Source: Gelidibacter pelagius (GTDB lineage: Bacteria; Bacteroidota; Bacteroidia; Flavobacteriales; Flavobacteriaceae). Taken from it: DNA of 64,000 nucleotides. The stretch covers positions 62,001-126,000 of the forward strand of contig NZ_JAGEVG010000010.1 of assembly GCF_017581925.1 (NCBI RefSeq), given 5' to 3'. This document shows, piece by piece, positions 44,924-55,802 of this stretch. The notes under the pieces were generated by a model. That model had not been told where the DNA came from, made no database searches, and saw only the letters and a program-made list of their open reading frames with translations. The translations under genes and the position numbers were made by a program. The first letter of the stretch is position 1. Each line of letters opens with the position of its first letter.

Positions 44924-45946
44924 ATGACAAAGAAAAATATTTTACTTACAGGTGCCTCCGGAACGGTGGGTTTTGAAGCCTTAAAACAGCTTATAGAAAA
45001 AGGTAGATACACTATTTCGGTTTTTGATAAAAAGACGAAGCTTTCAGAAGAGAAATTAGAACCATTCGCAAATCAAATTAATCTTATTTATGGGGATATT
45101 TCAAATCCGAAAGACTTAGAGTCTATTAAGAACATCGATGCCGTAATTCATTTGGCTGCCATCATTCCGCCATTGGCTGATGAGCATCCAGAGCTCGCGA
45201 AAAAAGTAAATACTGAAGGCACCCATCATCTTATTAAACAATTGGAAGCGCATTCTCCAAAAGCATTTTTTATGTACAGCTCCAGCATTTCTGTATATGG
45301 TGATCGTATCGAAAATCCGTATATAAAGGTTGGTGATGCACTTACTCCGAGTGAAGGTGATGCCTACGGCGAAACCAAGATTGCCGCAGAGAAGTTGCTC
45401 CAAGAAAGCCATTTGGATTGGACAATTTTCAGATTGGCAGCCATAATGGGCAATCATAAGATGAGCAAATTGATGTTCCATCAGCCTTTAAACACGGCTT
45501 TGGAAATTGCTACACCACGAGATACGGCGCGCGCTTTTGTGAATGGCATTGAGAAACAGCAGGAACTGTCCAAACGGATTTTCAATTTGGGAGGCGGTGA
45601 AAGTTGCAGAATCAGTTATGAACATTTTCTGGAACGTTCTTTTGCAGTTTTCGGATTGGGAGCGGTCGATTTTCCGGAACATGCGTTTGCGGATAAAAAT
45701 TTTCACTGTGGATTTTATGCTGATGGCGATGATTTAGAAAATATCGTTCAGTTTAGAACGGATAGTTTGGAGGATCATTTTGAAATGGAGGCTAAAAAAG
45801 TATCCTCACTTAAAAAAACTGCCGCGTCAATTTTTAAAAAACCCATAAAATGGTATTTGCTAAAAAAATCAGAACCTTATCAAGCCTTTAAAACAAAAGA
45901 CGCTAAACAAATGCACCATTATTTTAATCTAAAACCCAAATCATGA
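44924..45946 (+). CDS. NAD(P)-dependent epimerase/reductase (extended SDR)
   Basis: 340 residues. Rossmann TGASGTVGFEALKQL at residues 9-23, DAVIHLAAIIPP, Ser in FMYSSSISVYGD, and the Tyr/Lys pair in YGETKIAAEKLL. The C-terminal part (SRAFRMH-like pocket missing; ends KPIKWYLLKKSEPYQAF) is basic. Such proteins act on nucleotide sugars or small carbonyl compounds; the substrate cannot be assigned. Its last 4 bp (ATGA) overlap the DUF2141 start, so they are co-translated. Confidence 0.88.
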   Translation: MTKKNILLTGASGTVGFEALKQLIEKGRYTISVFDKKTKLSEEKLEPFANQINLIYGDISNPKDLESIKNIDAVIHLAAIIPPLADEHPELAKKVNTEGTHHLIKQLEAHSPKAFFMYSSSISVYGDRIENPYIKVGDALTPSEGDAYGETKIAAEKLLQESHLDWTIFRLAAIMGNHKMSKLMFHQPLNTALEIATPRDTARAFVNGIEKQQELSKRIFNLGGGESCRISYEHFLERSFAVFGLGAVDFPEHAFADKNFHCGFYADGDDLENIVQFRTDSLEDHFEMEAKKVSSLKKTAASIFKKPIKWYLLKKSEPYQAFKTKDAKQMHHYFNLKPKS

Positions 45947-46359
45947 AAATCTTAATTCTATATCTATCATTCTTAACCAGCTTTTTCGGAAACGACAATC
46001 CGGAGTTGACCATTAACGTTCAAAACATTAAATCTCTTAAAGGCGAAATCATTATTGGCGTTTTTAATACGGATAAGGACTTTTTGAAAGAAGGTGTGGC
46101 CATCAAAAATTATACAATTGCTATCGATGAAGCTACCGAAACCATTGTAATTAGCGATTTGCCAAAAGGTGAGTATGCCGTGTCCTTATATCATGATGAA
46201 AATTCTGACAAGGAGTGCAACCGTAATTTCCTTGGAATTCCAAAGGAAGGTTATGGCTTTTCGAACAATGTAAAACCAAAATTCTCGGCGCCGTCCTATG
46301 AGGACTGTAAATTTACATTGTCAGAAAATAAGGTCTTAGATATTGCATTACGGCACTAA
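45943..46359 (+). CDS. DUF2141 family secreted protein
   Basis: 138 residues. MKILILYLSFLTSFFG is a short signal peptide. The mature part is an Ig-like beta sandwich: LTINVQNIKSLKGEIIIGVFN, ETIVISDLPKGEYAVSLYHDEN, and FLGIPKEGYGFSNNVKPKFSAP, the signature segment of DUF2141. Periplasmic, unknown function. Coupled to the epimerase-like gene by the ATGA overlap. Confidence 0.93.
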   Translation: MKILILYLSFLTSFFGNDNPELTINVQNIKSLKGEIIIGVFNTDKDFLKEGVAIKNYTIAIDEATETIVISDLPKGEYAVSLYHDENSDKECNRNFLGIPKEGYGFSNNVKPKFSAPSYEDCKFTLSENKVLDIALRH

Positions 46360-46487
46360 TCATAAAGTAATCCCTTTATTATTGCTAAGCTGATTCATGT
46401 CATTGATATTATCTGTTATTCGATTTAACTTAGCTTTTAATAAGCAACGACTTAGAAGTTTAAATTAATACATTAAAAATTAAAATT

Positions 46488-47126
46488 ATGGAACCAACTT
46501 TCTTAAAATCAATCAAAAGCGCCATCAAACATTGGTATATTCCTTTACTTGTAGGGATATTTTTTATCATTGTCAGTATTGTGGCATTTACTTCGCCAGG
46601 AAGTTCACTGCTCACTTTGTCCTTTCTTTTTGCATTGTCGTTTTTATTTGGCGGCATTTCAGAGACGCTCTTTTCAATAGTCAATAGACACCAATTGGAA
46701 AATTGGGGTTGGTCTTTAGCCTTCGGGATTCTTACTTTTATTGTAGGAATTTCTCTTATGAGCCATCCTGCACTTTCAATAAGTGTCATGGCATTCTATA
46801 TTGGTTTTATCATCCTTTTCCGTTCGGTTTCTGCCATAGGGTTTGCTATGGACGTCAAAAGATATGGCGATAAAAATTGGGGCGTATTATTGGTATTAGG
46901 AATTTTAGGAACTATTTTTTCCTTCATCCTCATCTGGAATCCGTTGTTTGCAGGAATGAGTATGGTGGTCTTGATAGCGCTGAGTTTCATGTTTGCAGGA
47001 CTCTTCAGTATCGCTTTAGCATTTCAGCTAAAGAGATTGCATAAATCGTCTAAAAAGATATCCGCAGAACTAAGAAAACGTTACGATGAATTAGTGAAAG
47101 ATATTGACAAAGAATGGAACTCATAA
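46488..47126 (+). CDS. HdeD-family (DUF308) membrane protein
   Basis: 212 residues. Six hydrophobic helices in three repeated pairs (WYIPLLVGIFFIIVSIVAF; LSFLFALSFLFGGISETLFSIV; GWSLAFGILTFIVGISLM and so on), each followed by a small loop, then a basic coiled tail (RLHKSSKKISAELRKRYDEL). HdeD of E. coli belongs to acid resistance. The tail here is longer than usual and would be cytoplasmic. It stands between the DUF2141 and GNAT genes with about 110-130 bp on each side. Confidence 0.9.
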   Translation: MEPTFLKSIKSAIKHWYIPLLVGIFFIIVSIVAFTSPGSSLLTLSFLFALSFLFGGISETLFSIVNRHQLENWGWSLAFGILTFIVGISLMSHPALSISVMAFYIGFIILFRSVSAIGFAMDVKRYGDKNWGVLLVLGILGTIFSFILIWNPLFAGMSMVVLIALSFMFAGLFSIALAFQLKRLHKSSKKISAELRKRYDELVKDIDKEWNS

Positions 47127-47238
47127 TACTTGTGTGCACTGAAAATAAATTTATTTGAGATGCCGTTATCACTAATGTTATTAAAGGATTCTCAATTCCC
47201 TGACTTTAATAGCTTGTGTAAACCTTAAAAAATCAGAC

Positions 47239-47700
47239 ATGAACATTAGAAGAGCAACTTTAGAAGATCTTGAATCTGTGCACCAAATCGAAACTTTAAG
47301 TTTTAACGATGGAAGTTATCCGCCATTTGTTTTAAGGCAGTTGTTTGATATTTCCCATGAGTATTTCTTGGTCGCTGAAGAGGAGGGAAAGGTTCTCGGT
47401 TATGTGCTGGGTAATATCAATAAAAACACAAGTCAGGGTTGGCTGCTGTCATTAGGCGTTCACCCTGAAGCACGCGGAAAAAAAATTGGAAAACTACTCA
47501 CAGAAAAACTTGTTGAACTCCTTGAAAACGATTTAAGCACAGAAATTTGTTTGACCGTCCACCCTGATAATGCATCTGCCAAAAAAATATATGAGGATCT
47601 CGGATTTAAATCGGTGAAGACTTTCGATAATTATTATAATGACCTTGAAGCACGGTTATTAATGAAAAAACAACTCATAACTTTAAGATTCAACGCTTAA
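47239..47700 (+). CDS. GNAT N-acetyltransferase (RimI-like)
   Basis: 153 residues. MNIRRATLEDLESVHQIET opens the GNAT fold; acetyl-CoA-binding motif A is in LLSLGVHPEARGKKIGKLLTEKL (R/Q-x-x-G-x-G/A), then ICLTVHPDNASAKKIYEDLGFK (motif B). It may acetylate a protein N-terminus (RimI type) or a small amine. It lies 12 bp before the amidohydrolase gene. Confidence 0.92.
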   Translation: MNIRRATLEDLESVHQIETLSFNDGSYPPFVLRQLFDISHEYFLVAEEEGKVLGYVLGNINKNTSQGWLLSLGVHPEARGKKIGKLLTEKLVELLENDLSTEICLTVHPDNASAKKIYEDLGFKSVKTFDNYYNDLEARLLMKKQLITLRFNA

Positions 47701-47712
47701 AAGACATCATAT

Positions 47713-49458
47713 ATGAAACCATCCATTTGCATTGTTTTAGTGCTGACCTTATTTTTTAACTGTAAAGACAGTGAAAAAACGGATGTCAGTGATAAAAATT
47801 CCTCTGAAATTTCTCAACTATTCTATAATGGCGATATCATTACAATGGCATCGGATCAGGCAGAATATGCAGAGGCTGTAGTTGAGGAGAACGGCAAGAT
47901 TGTTTTTGTTGGAAGTCAGAAAGATGCCGAATCAAAATATGAAAATGCCAAGAAAATAGACCTTAACGGAAAGACTTTATTACCAGGATTTATCGATCCA
48001 CACAGTCATTTTGGGATGGTTTCCAATACGATGGGGCAGGTTGATCTTAACCCACAACCCGTGGGAACGGTGGTCAATATTGAAGATATTTTAAAGAAAT
48101 TAGAAACGTTCAAGGAAGAGCGCAACATTCCAGACGGCGAATGGATTTTTGGTTGGGGTTACGATGATGGAGAGTTAGCCGAAAAACGCCATCCTACCAA
48201 AAGAGACATCGATAAAGTATTGCCAAACAATCCTGTGTATTTACAACATACCAGCGGACACATGGGCGTTGCGAACACTTTGGCACTCGAAAAACTGAAT
48301 GTCAACTCAGAAAGCAAAAGTCCGGAAGGTGGCAACATCGAGCGTTTTCCCAATTCAAAAGAACCGACAGGATTGGTGCAAGAGACTGCCATGTATCCTT
48401 TTGTAGGCAATATGCTTGAGATCCTGGCGAAGGATCAGGCAACCTATTTTGATACGACGCAAGAGTACTATGCGTCCAATGGGATCACTACGGCGCAAGA
48501 TGGTATGACCGATAGAAATACCATTCGGTTTTTTCAATCGCAAGCCGATGCGGGAAAATTAAATATCGATTTGGTTTCACTGGCAGGTTATGCGGAATTG
48601 GATAGCAATGTTAAAGACAGTACTCTGCATTTCAAAAACTACAAAAACGGATTTAAAGTTCAGGGCACAAAAATCGTAGCCGACGGTTCTCCTCAAGGAA
48701 AGACGGCATTTTTCACCGAGCCGTTTCTAACCGAAGTGCCTGGTTGCCAAGTCGATTGTAGAGGTTTGCCAAGTTTAACTCAGGAAACTATAAACACCTT
48801 GTTTCTTATCGCTTATGAAAATGAAAACCAATTATTTATTCATTGTAATGGCGATGCCACGGTGGATATGATTATTGAAGCACATGAAAATGCCTGTAAA
48901 CAATTAAACCAAGCTTTGGATAAAGACCGAAGGACGATTATCATTCATGCTCAGTTTGCGCGTCCGGACCAATTGAAAACATTTGTAAAATACAACATGG
49001 AACCGTCATTTTTCACCAATCACGCGTTCTTTTGGGGCGATGTCCACGTAGAAAATTTAGGAAAAGAAAGAGCACATTTCTTAAGTCCGATGGTTTCCGC
49101 CAAGAAATTAGGATTAAAGCCTACAAATCATTCTGATGCGACGGTAACGCCAATCGATCCGCTTTTCACGATTTGGTCTGCGGTAAATCGTGTGTCACGT
49201 TCAGGTGCTGTTATTGGCGACGCCGAGAGAACAACGCCGTACTTGGCAATACAAGCCATTACAAGCAACGCCGCTTATGAGTATTTTGAAGAGGACTTAA
49301 AAGGTTCTTTATCTGAAGGTAAATTGGCGGATTTTGTGATTTTGGATAAAAATCCTCTAAAAGTGGAACCTATGGACATCAAAAACATTCAGGTTTTGGA
49401 AACGATCAAAGAAGGAAAGACGGTGTTTAAAAGGAAATTGAATATCGCTTCAAAGTAG
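47713..49458 (+). CDS. YtcJ-like amidohydrolase lipoprotein
   Basis: 581 residues. MKPSICIVLVLTLFFNC is a lipoprotein signal. An amidohydrolase of the exoenzyme-regulatory/YtcJ type: GKTLLPGFIDPHSHFGM carries the metal-binding HxH-like site, then GITTAQDG, HCNGDATVD, IIHAQFARPDQ, TNHSDATVTPIDPLF and the C-terminal GKLADFVILDKNPL. It hydrolyses an amide or related bond of a small molecule in the periplasm. It is translated 12 bp after the GNAT gene. Confidence 0.93.
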   Translation: MKPSICIVLVLTLFFNCKDSEKTDVSDKNSSEISQLFYNGDIITMASDQAEYAEAVVEENGKIVFVGSQKDAESKYENAKKIDLNGKTLLPGFIDPHSHFGMVSNTMGQVDLNPQPVGTVVNIEDILKKLETFKEERNIPDGEWIFGWGYDDGELAEKRHPTKRDIDKVLPNNPVYLQHTSGHMGVANTLALEKLNVNSESKSPEGGNIERFPNSKEPTGLVQETAMYPFVGNMLEILAKDQATYFDTTQEYYASNGITTAQDGMTDRNTIRFFQSQADAGKLNIDLVSLAGYAELDSNVKDSTLHFKNYKNGFKVQGTKIVADGSPQGKTAFFTEPFLTEVPGCQVDCRGLPSLTQETINTLFLIAYENENQLFIHCNGDATVDMIIEAHENACKQLNQALDKDRRTIIIHAQFARPDQLKTFVKYNMEPSFFTNHAFFWGDVHVENLGKERAHFLSPMVSAKKLGLKPTNHSDATVTPIDPLFTIWSAVNRVSRSGAVIGDAERTTPYLAIQAITSNAAYEYFEEDLKGSLSEGKLADFVILDKNPLKVEPMDIKNIQVLETIKEGKTVFKRKLNIASK

Positions 49459-49459
49459 C

Positions 49460-49575
49460 GTTTCAATAATGTTCTTAGTTTTTTCATTGAAACTGATCGG
49501 TAAACAAGAATAATAAAGATACAAAAACAGACCTACAAGGTTTTGAAAACCTTGCAGGAATGAAAACCTTGCAGG
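49460..49575 (+). repeat. Inverted and direct repeats after the amidohydrolase gene
   Basis: First, GTTTCAAT (49460-49467) and ATTGAAAC (49486-49493) frame a T-rich loop. Then CTACAAGGTTTTGAAAACCT (49533-49552) forms a hairpin, and the 14-mer GAAAACCTTGCAGG occurs twice (49545-49558, 49562-49575), a period of 17 bp. The second arm of the hairpin has been duplicated. The hairpin belongs to the same AGACCT family as those at 11420 and 53294. Confidence 0.55.
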
Positions 49576-49634
49576 CTGAAAACTAATATCATTAACCCCA
49601 ATAAATAATAACAATAACAATAAATAATTAAACA

Positions 49635-50408
49635 TTGGAGATATCAAAATTATTTGACTTAAAAGGAAAAACCGCGATAGTCACAGGCGGGGCAAATGGA
49701 ATAGGAAAAGCAACAGCGTTGTTGTTAGCAAAACACGGTGCAAATATATCCATTGGCGATTTCAATTTGGAAGATGCCCAAAAAACAGCTAAAGAAATTG
49801 AAGCCCTGGGAGTCAAAGCGATTGCAGTGTCTTGTAATGTTCTAAAGGATGACGATTTAGTCAATCTAATAGATACCACGGTAAAGGAATTGGGCGGCAT
49901 CCACATTTTGATAAATAATGCTGGCGGTGGTGGTGGCGGACGTGAAAATCCGTTCAAAATTTCTGTTGACGATATCAAACGCGATTATGAACTCAATGTA
50001 TTCAGTGGTTGGAGGTTATGCCAATTGGCAGTGCCACACATGAAAAAAGAAGGTTATGGCTCTATTATTTTTACAACATCGATGTCGAGTATCAATAGAA
50101 GCCCAAACATGAGTGGTTATGGCGGATCGAAGGCAGCAGTCAATCATACCGTTGCCAACTTAGCCCATGATTTTGGGCCTGAAGTACGCATCAATGCCGT
50201 TGGACCAGGAGCAACTCGGACAGCGGCTTTAGAAAGTGTGCTGACACCAGAAATTGAAGCCACCATGTTGAAGCATACACCAATCAAACGTTTGGGAACT
50301 GCCGATGATATTGCTGGTGCGATGTTATATTTTGCTGCGCCAATTTCGGAATGGGTGAGTGGTCAAACACTTTTTGTGAATGGTGGTGGCGAGCAAACTT
50401 TGGAATAA
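49635..50408 (+). CDS. Short-chain dehydrogenase/reductase
   Basis: 257 residues. The start is TTG (49635): an in-frame stop lies two codons upstream and the N-terminus EISKLFDLKGKTAIVTGG is complete. TGGANGIGKA, NNAGGGGGGRENPF (a glycine-rich loop longer than usual), Ser in FTTSMSSINRS, Tyr/Lys in YGGSKAAVNHT, and VGPGATRTAAL. The pattern recalls 7-alpha-hydroxysteroid dehydrogenase-like SDRs, but the substrate is not certain. Confidence 0.92.
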   Translation: MEISKLFDLKGKTAIVTGGANGIGKATALLLAKHGANISIGDFNLEDAQKTAKEIEALGVKAIAVSCNVLKDDDLVNLIDTTVKELGGIHILINNAGGGGGGRENPFKISVDDIKRDYELNVFSGWRLCQLAVPHMKKEGYGSIIFTTSMSSINRSPNMSGYGGSKAAVNHTVANLAHDFGPEVRINAVGPGATRTAALESVLTPEIEATMLKHTPIKRLGTADDIAGAMLYFAAPISEWVSGQTLFVNGGGEQTLE

Positions 50409-50645
50409 TCAATTTAAATAAGATTGATGCACAGTCAATTTTAAAACCTACTTATATTTGCCGCGGTCGAAAATTGTAGAGATTTCTGCTTTATGATTTT
50501 CGACTGTGATTTTTAGTGATAATCTATTTTCTTAGCGATTGGTTCGCAAGTGATGGGCATTTTTATCATAGAACTAAATAAAAGCTTAAGCACGTACCAC
50601 GAATAATGTGAAATTACAAATAGCAGATATAAAACTTCGCAACCA

Positions 50646-51548
50646 ATGGCTAAATTATTAAATAATCGATGGTTTTTATTCATCGTAATTTCCCTCACTT
50701 GGGGAAGTTCCTTTATTTTGGTTAAAAAGTCTTTACTCGGATTTTCGCCTTATGAGATTGGCGCTATTCGAGTGGCAATTTCTGGTCTTTTACTTGGTTT
50801 TATTGGTCTTCCTGCCATTTTTAAAATGCCTCGCAAAACATTGTTTTGGGTGATTGTTGCAGGGTTCTTCGGGAATTTTTTACCTATGTTTCTATTTCCA
50901 ATAGCCCAACAGAAAGTGAGCAGCTCATTAGCAGGAATTTTAGACGCCTTGTTTCCGATGTTTGTCTTAGCCTTTGGGTTTCTGTTTTTCGGAATAAAAA
51001 GCAGATGGTCTCAAGTGCTGGGTGCGGTCATAGGTTTTTTAGGCGCAGCAAGTCTTATCTATTTTTCTGAGGTCAATACCGATAGTTCCCAATTTTGGTA
51101 CGCCATGATTGTCGTGTTGGCAGGTGCTTCTTATGGGATCAACGCCTTGTTGATAAAGGAAAAAATCCCCAATCTCTCTTCCATCAAATTAACTGCCGCC
51201 GTATTTACGTTTTGGGCTTTTCCTTCTTTGGTCATATTGTTTTTTACGAACCTGTTTCAAAATTTTGAATGGAACTCTGAAAGGACGGAAGCCATGGGTT
51301 ATCTCGGATTTTTAAGCATTTTTGGGACCGCTGTGGCTATGTCTCTATACTACAAACTCATTCAAAATACATCTCCTGTTTTTGCGAGTTCCGTGAGTTA
51401 TGTTTTGCCTATTGTAGCCGTAATCTGGGGCGTTTTGGATGGCGAGAAATTTACATTTTGGTATCTCATTGGCGCTGTTCTAATCGCTATAGGCATCTAT
51501 CTCATTCGTGAAAAGAAAATAAATCCCTATTTGCCGCCACCCAAATAG
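50646..51548 (+). CDS. DMT-family (EamA) transporter
   Basis: 300 residues, ten predicted helices arranged as two EamA repeats (about 10-140 and 150-290). SLTWGSSFILVKKSL in helix 1, IGFLGAASLIYF, and the second-repeat YVLPIVAVIWGVLDGE (the conserved Pro-Glu region). It is likely an exporter of small metabolites or amino acids. No partner is coupled to it. Confidence 0.92.
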   Translation: MAKLLNNRWFLFIVISLTWGSSFILVKKSLLGFSPYEIGAIRVAISGLLLGFIGLPAIFKMPRKTLFWVIVAGFFGNFLPMFLFPIAQQKVSSSLAGILDALFPMFVLAFGFLFFGIKSRWSQVLGAVIGFLGAASLIYFSEVNTDSSQFWYAMIVVLAGASYGINALLIKEKIPNLSSIKLTAAVFTFWAFPSLVILFFTNLFQNFEWNSERTEAMGYLGFLSIFGTAVAMSLYYKLIQNTSPVFASSVSYVLPIVAVIWGVLDGEKFTFWYLIGAVLIAIGIYLIREKKINPYLPPPK

Positions 51549-51747
51549 TCAGTCTGAAGGTTATGGTATTTCGATAGTTTAACATCTTCTTCTTCTTGTG
51601 AAAAAGAATTCAAGTTTTATGAATTCTTTATGGTCGTGGATTTGTTAAAACACTCAAAATTTACTATATTATCCGAATCGAGAAAATAACGCCAAAACTT
51701 AAGTTTTGCTCCTTGATTCATAGGAGGTTTGCGTTGTTTTTTTTTGC

Positions 51748-51767
51748 TGCAGACCGCAGCTTTTATC
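51748..51767 (+). terminator. Weak hairpin after the EamA gene
   Basis: GCTGC-AGACC-GCAGC followed by TTTTA, about 200 bp past the EamA stop. It is short-stemmed but could be a terminator or a leader element of tmm. Confidence 0.35.
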
Positions 51768-51840
51768 ATTGAATCGAATTAATAATTGTCTGTCGATGAT
51801 TCTTGGAGTAAGAATCCATTTACAGATGCAAAACCTATAA

Positions 51841-53256
<1,416 letters not shown>

Positions 53257-53293
53257 GCTCACTTAACTTTAGGACGTTTAATTTATAATATTT

Positions 53294-53341
53294 AGACCTC
53301 ACCGGCTGCCGAATATTTCGGAACTGTGAGGTCTTTTTTTT
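53294..53341 (+). terminator. Terminator of tmm
   Basis: AGACCTCAC (53294-53302) and GTGAGGTCT (53326-53334) enclose an inner hairpin CCGAA-TAT-TTCGG (53309-53321), and a run of T follows. Confidence 0.8.
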
Positions 53342-53405
53342 ACAGTGATCCACTTTATGATAGAAAAAATATCTTAATTTAACCAAATAAACGCTGGCTT
53401 TCAAT

Positions 53406-54857
53406 ATGAATTGGATTATACTCGCAGAAATTGCCTACGCACTTTTGGTGATTTTCGTTATTTTAAGAGTGCTGCTTGATACACGAAGTAGTACAAAAGC
53501 ATTGGCATATATCCTTTTTATTATATTCGTTCCGTTCATTGGAATGATTTTTTATTTTACGGTAGGAATCAATTACCGAAAACGAAAACTCTATTCCAAA
53601 AAGATTGTTGACGACGAGCCTTTTCGGAAAAGCATTAAGGAGAGAATGAACTTCTATTCCGAATCGATAAGCAATTCAGGTTTGGTAGCTTCAGAGTATC
53701 AGAACCTATCAGAGTTTATCCTTCGTTCGGGATTCAGTCCGTTAACGGCAAACAACAAAGTGAAACTACTTGTCAATGGCGAAGAAAAATTTCCTGAATT
53801 ATTAAAAGCTTTAGAAAGCGCCAAATCGCACATTCATATAGAATATTATATTTATGAAGACGATATCACGGGAAATTCTGTCGCAGACGTCTTGATCAGA
53901 AAAGCGCAAGAGGGCGTTGAGGTCCGATTTATGTATGATGATTTTGGCAGTCGTCTCGGAAAGTCATTCATCAAAAAACTGGAGGATGCTGGAGTTCAAA
54001 CCATTCCTTTTTATAAGATCATCTGGTACGCTTTTGCCAACCGGCTCAATTATCGGAATCACCGAAAAATCATTATTATTGATGGCACCATTGGATTTAT
54101 TGGCGGCATCAATATGAGTGACCGATACAGAAACGATTTTAAGAAAGAAAATCATTTATATTGGCGTGACACCCATTTGATGATTGAAGGTCAAGCCACA
54201 GCTTATTTACAGTATTTATTTTTGTGCGATTGGAATTTTTGTAGCCCAACACGTTTTGACTATAGTAAGGTTTATTTTCCAGACCAAACCAAACATGAGA
54301 CTATAGACAATGATGTTGTACAGATAGCCGCCTCAGGACCAGATAGTCCTCAGCCAGTAATTTTCTATTCATTATTGGAGGCTATTGGTTCTGCAAAGAA
54401 AAAAATTTATATCGCAAGTCCGTATTTTATTCCTGGTGAAAGTTTAATGGATGTGTTGATTATAGCCGTTCAGAGCGGATTGGACGTCAAAATTATAATT
54501 CCGGGAATATCCGATTCCAAAATGGTTGATGCCGCAGCAAGAGCCTATTATACGGAGTTGCTTCAATTTGGCGCTAAAATATATAAATACAACAAAGGCT
54601 TTATTCACGCAAAAACTATGGTTATTGATGATAATTTAGCGATCGTTGGGTCGGCAAATATGGATTACAGAAGTTTTGACCTCAATTTTGAAGTCAATGC
54701 CATGGTGTACAGTAAAGAAATCACAAAACAACTCACTGCAGTATTTGAGGAGGATTTGAAGGATTCAGAACTTATCGATGCGGAACAATGGCTCAGCCGT
54801 CCCAAATACATGAAATTGTGGGAAAGAATGGTGCGTTTATTATCGCCGTTTCTCTAA
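53406..54857 (+). CDS. cls: Cardiolipin synthase
   Basis: 483 residues. Two N-terminal membrane helices (about 3-23 and 33-55) precede two phospholipase-D domains with H-x-K-x4-D motifs: HRKIIIIDG at residue 219 and HAKTMVIDD at 401. It joins two phosphatidylglycerol molecules to cardiolipin and glycerol in the inner membrane. Cardiolipin commonly rises under osmotic stress. It lies 150 bp after tmm, behind a terminator. Confidence 0.95.
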   Translation: MNWIILAEIAYALLVIFVILRVLLDTRSSTKALAYILFIIFVPFIGMIFYFTVGINYRKRKLYSKKIVDDEPFRKSIKERMNFYSESISNSGLVASEYQNLSEFILRSGFSPLTANNKVKLLVNGEEKFPELLKALESAKSHIHIEYYIYEDDITGNSVADVLIRKAQEGVEVRFMYDDFGSRLGKSFIKKLEDAGVQTIPFYKIIWYAFANRLNYRNHRKIIIIDGTIGFIGGINMSDRYRNDFKKENHLYWRDTHLMIEGQATAYLQYLFLCDWNFCSPTRFDYSKVYFPDQTKHETIDNDVVQIAASGPDSPQPVIFYSLLEAIGSAKKKIYIASPYFIPGESLMDVLIIAVQSGLDVKIIIPGISDSKMVDAAARAYYTELLQFGAKIYKYNKGFIHAKTMVIDDNLAIVGSANMDYRSFDLNFEVNAMVYSKEITKQLTAVFEEDLKDSELIDAEQWLSRPKYMKLWERMVRLLSPFL

Positions 54858-54949
54858 AAACTCGTAAGTTTTTATATGTATTATTCCCTTGAATTAGATG
54901 TTTAAAATTTAGAGTGAATAAAATCTTTAAAAACAAATAAATAAAAAAT

Positions 54950-55696
54950 ATGAAAAATTTAAAAGATCACGTCGTCATAGTTACCGGCGGAGCAGCAGGA
55001 ATAGGAGGAGCAATCACGACGGTTTTGACAGAAAGAGGGGCCTGCATTGTAGCTGTAGACCTCAATGAAAGGGCAGGCAAGGAAAAGGAAAGGTCAAATC
55101 CAGAGCAGATTGTATTTTTAAAAGGCGATATCTCTAAAGAATCCGTGGCTAAGGAAGCTGTTAAAATGGCGATTTCAAAGTTCGGGAAGTTGACCGGATT
55201 GGTTAATAATGCACACGCATCGAGACAAAAGCCTTTGATGGAATTAACTGTAGAAGATTGGGCGCTTTCTATGGATACTGGATTGTCCGGTACCTTGAAC
55301 TTTATGAAAGCTGCCTATCCTGAGCTTAAAAAAACGAAAGGCGCCATCGTCAATTTCGGATCTGGTGCCGCATTGTTGGGGCAAAAAAATCAAGCAAGTT
55401 ATGCAGCCGCCAAAGAAGCTATCCGCGGATTATCGCGTGTGGCCGCCAACGAGTGGGCGGGAGATGGCATACGGGTTAATATTGTATGTCCATTGGCATT
55501 TACCGAAGGTGTTGCCCAATGGAAAGAAGCCCATCCTAAACAATATGAGGAAGTAGCTGGTAAAAATCCGATGAACCGTTTTGGCGACCCACAGAAGGAT
55601 ATTGCCCCTGTAGTTGCATTTCTTTTAAGCGACGACAGTCAGTATATGACTGGACAAACACTTATGGCCGATGGTGGTGACATTAAATTGACATAG
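54950..55696 (+). CDS. Short-chain dehydrogenase/reductase
   Basis: 248 residues. TGGAAGIGGA at residues 12-21, NNAHASR, the Ser in VNFGSGAALLG (Gly-Ser-Gly), Tyr/Lys in YAAAKEAIRGL, and the C-terminal YMTGQTLMADGG. The final catalytic residues are in place. Substrate unknown. It lies between cls and the NDH-2 gene. Confidence 0.92.
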   Translation: MKNLKDHVVIVTGGAAGIGGAITTVLTERGACIVAVDLNERAGKEKERSNPEQIVFLKGDISKESVAKEAVKMAISKFGKLTGLVNNAHASRQKPLMELTVEDWALSMDTGLSGTLNFMKAAYPELKKTKGAIVNFGSGAALLGQKNQASYAAAKEAIRGLSRVAANEWAGDGIRVNIVCPLAFTEGVAQWKEAHPKQYEEVAGKNPMNRFGDPQKDIAPVVAFLLSDDSQYMTGQTLMADGGDIKLT

Positions 55697-55802
55697 TAAG
55701 TCAGGGACAAATGAGAGGGGGTGACACGCATTAGACCTTTGATTTTTTTAGCTTTTCAAGCATTTGTGTTTCTTAAGTTAAACATCAAAAAAACCAAAAA
55801 AC

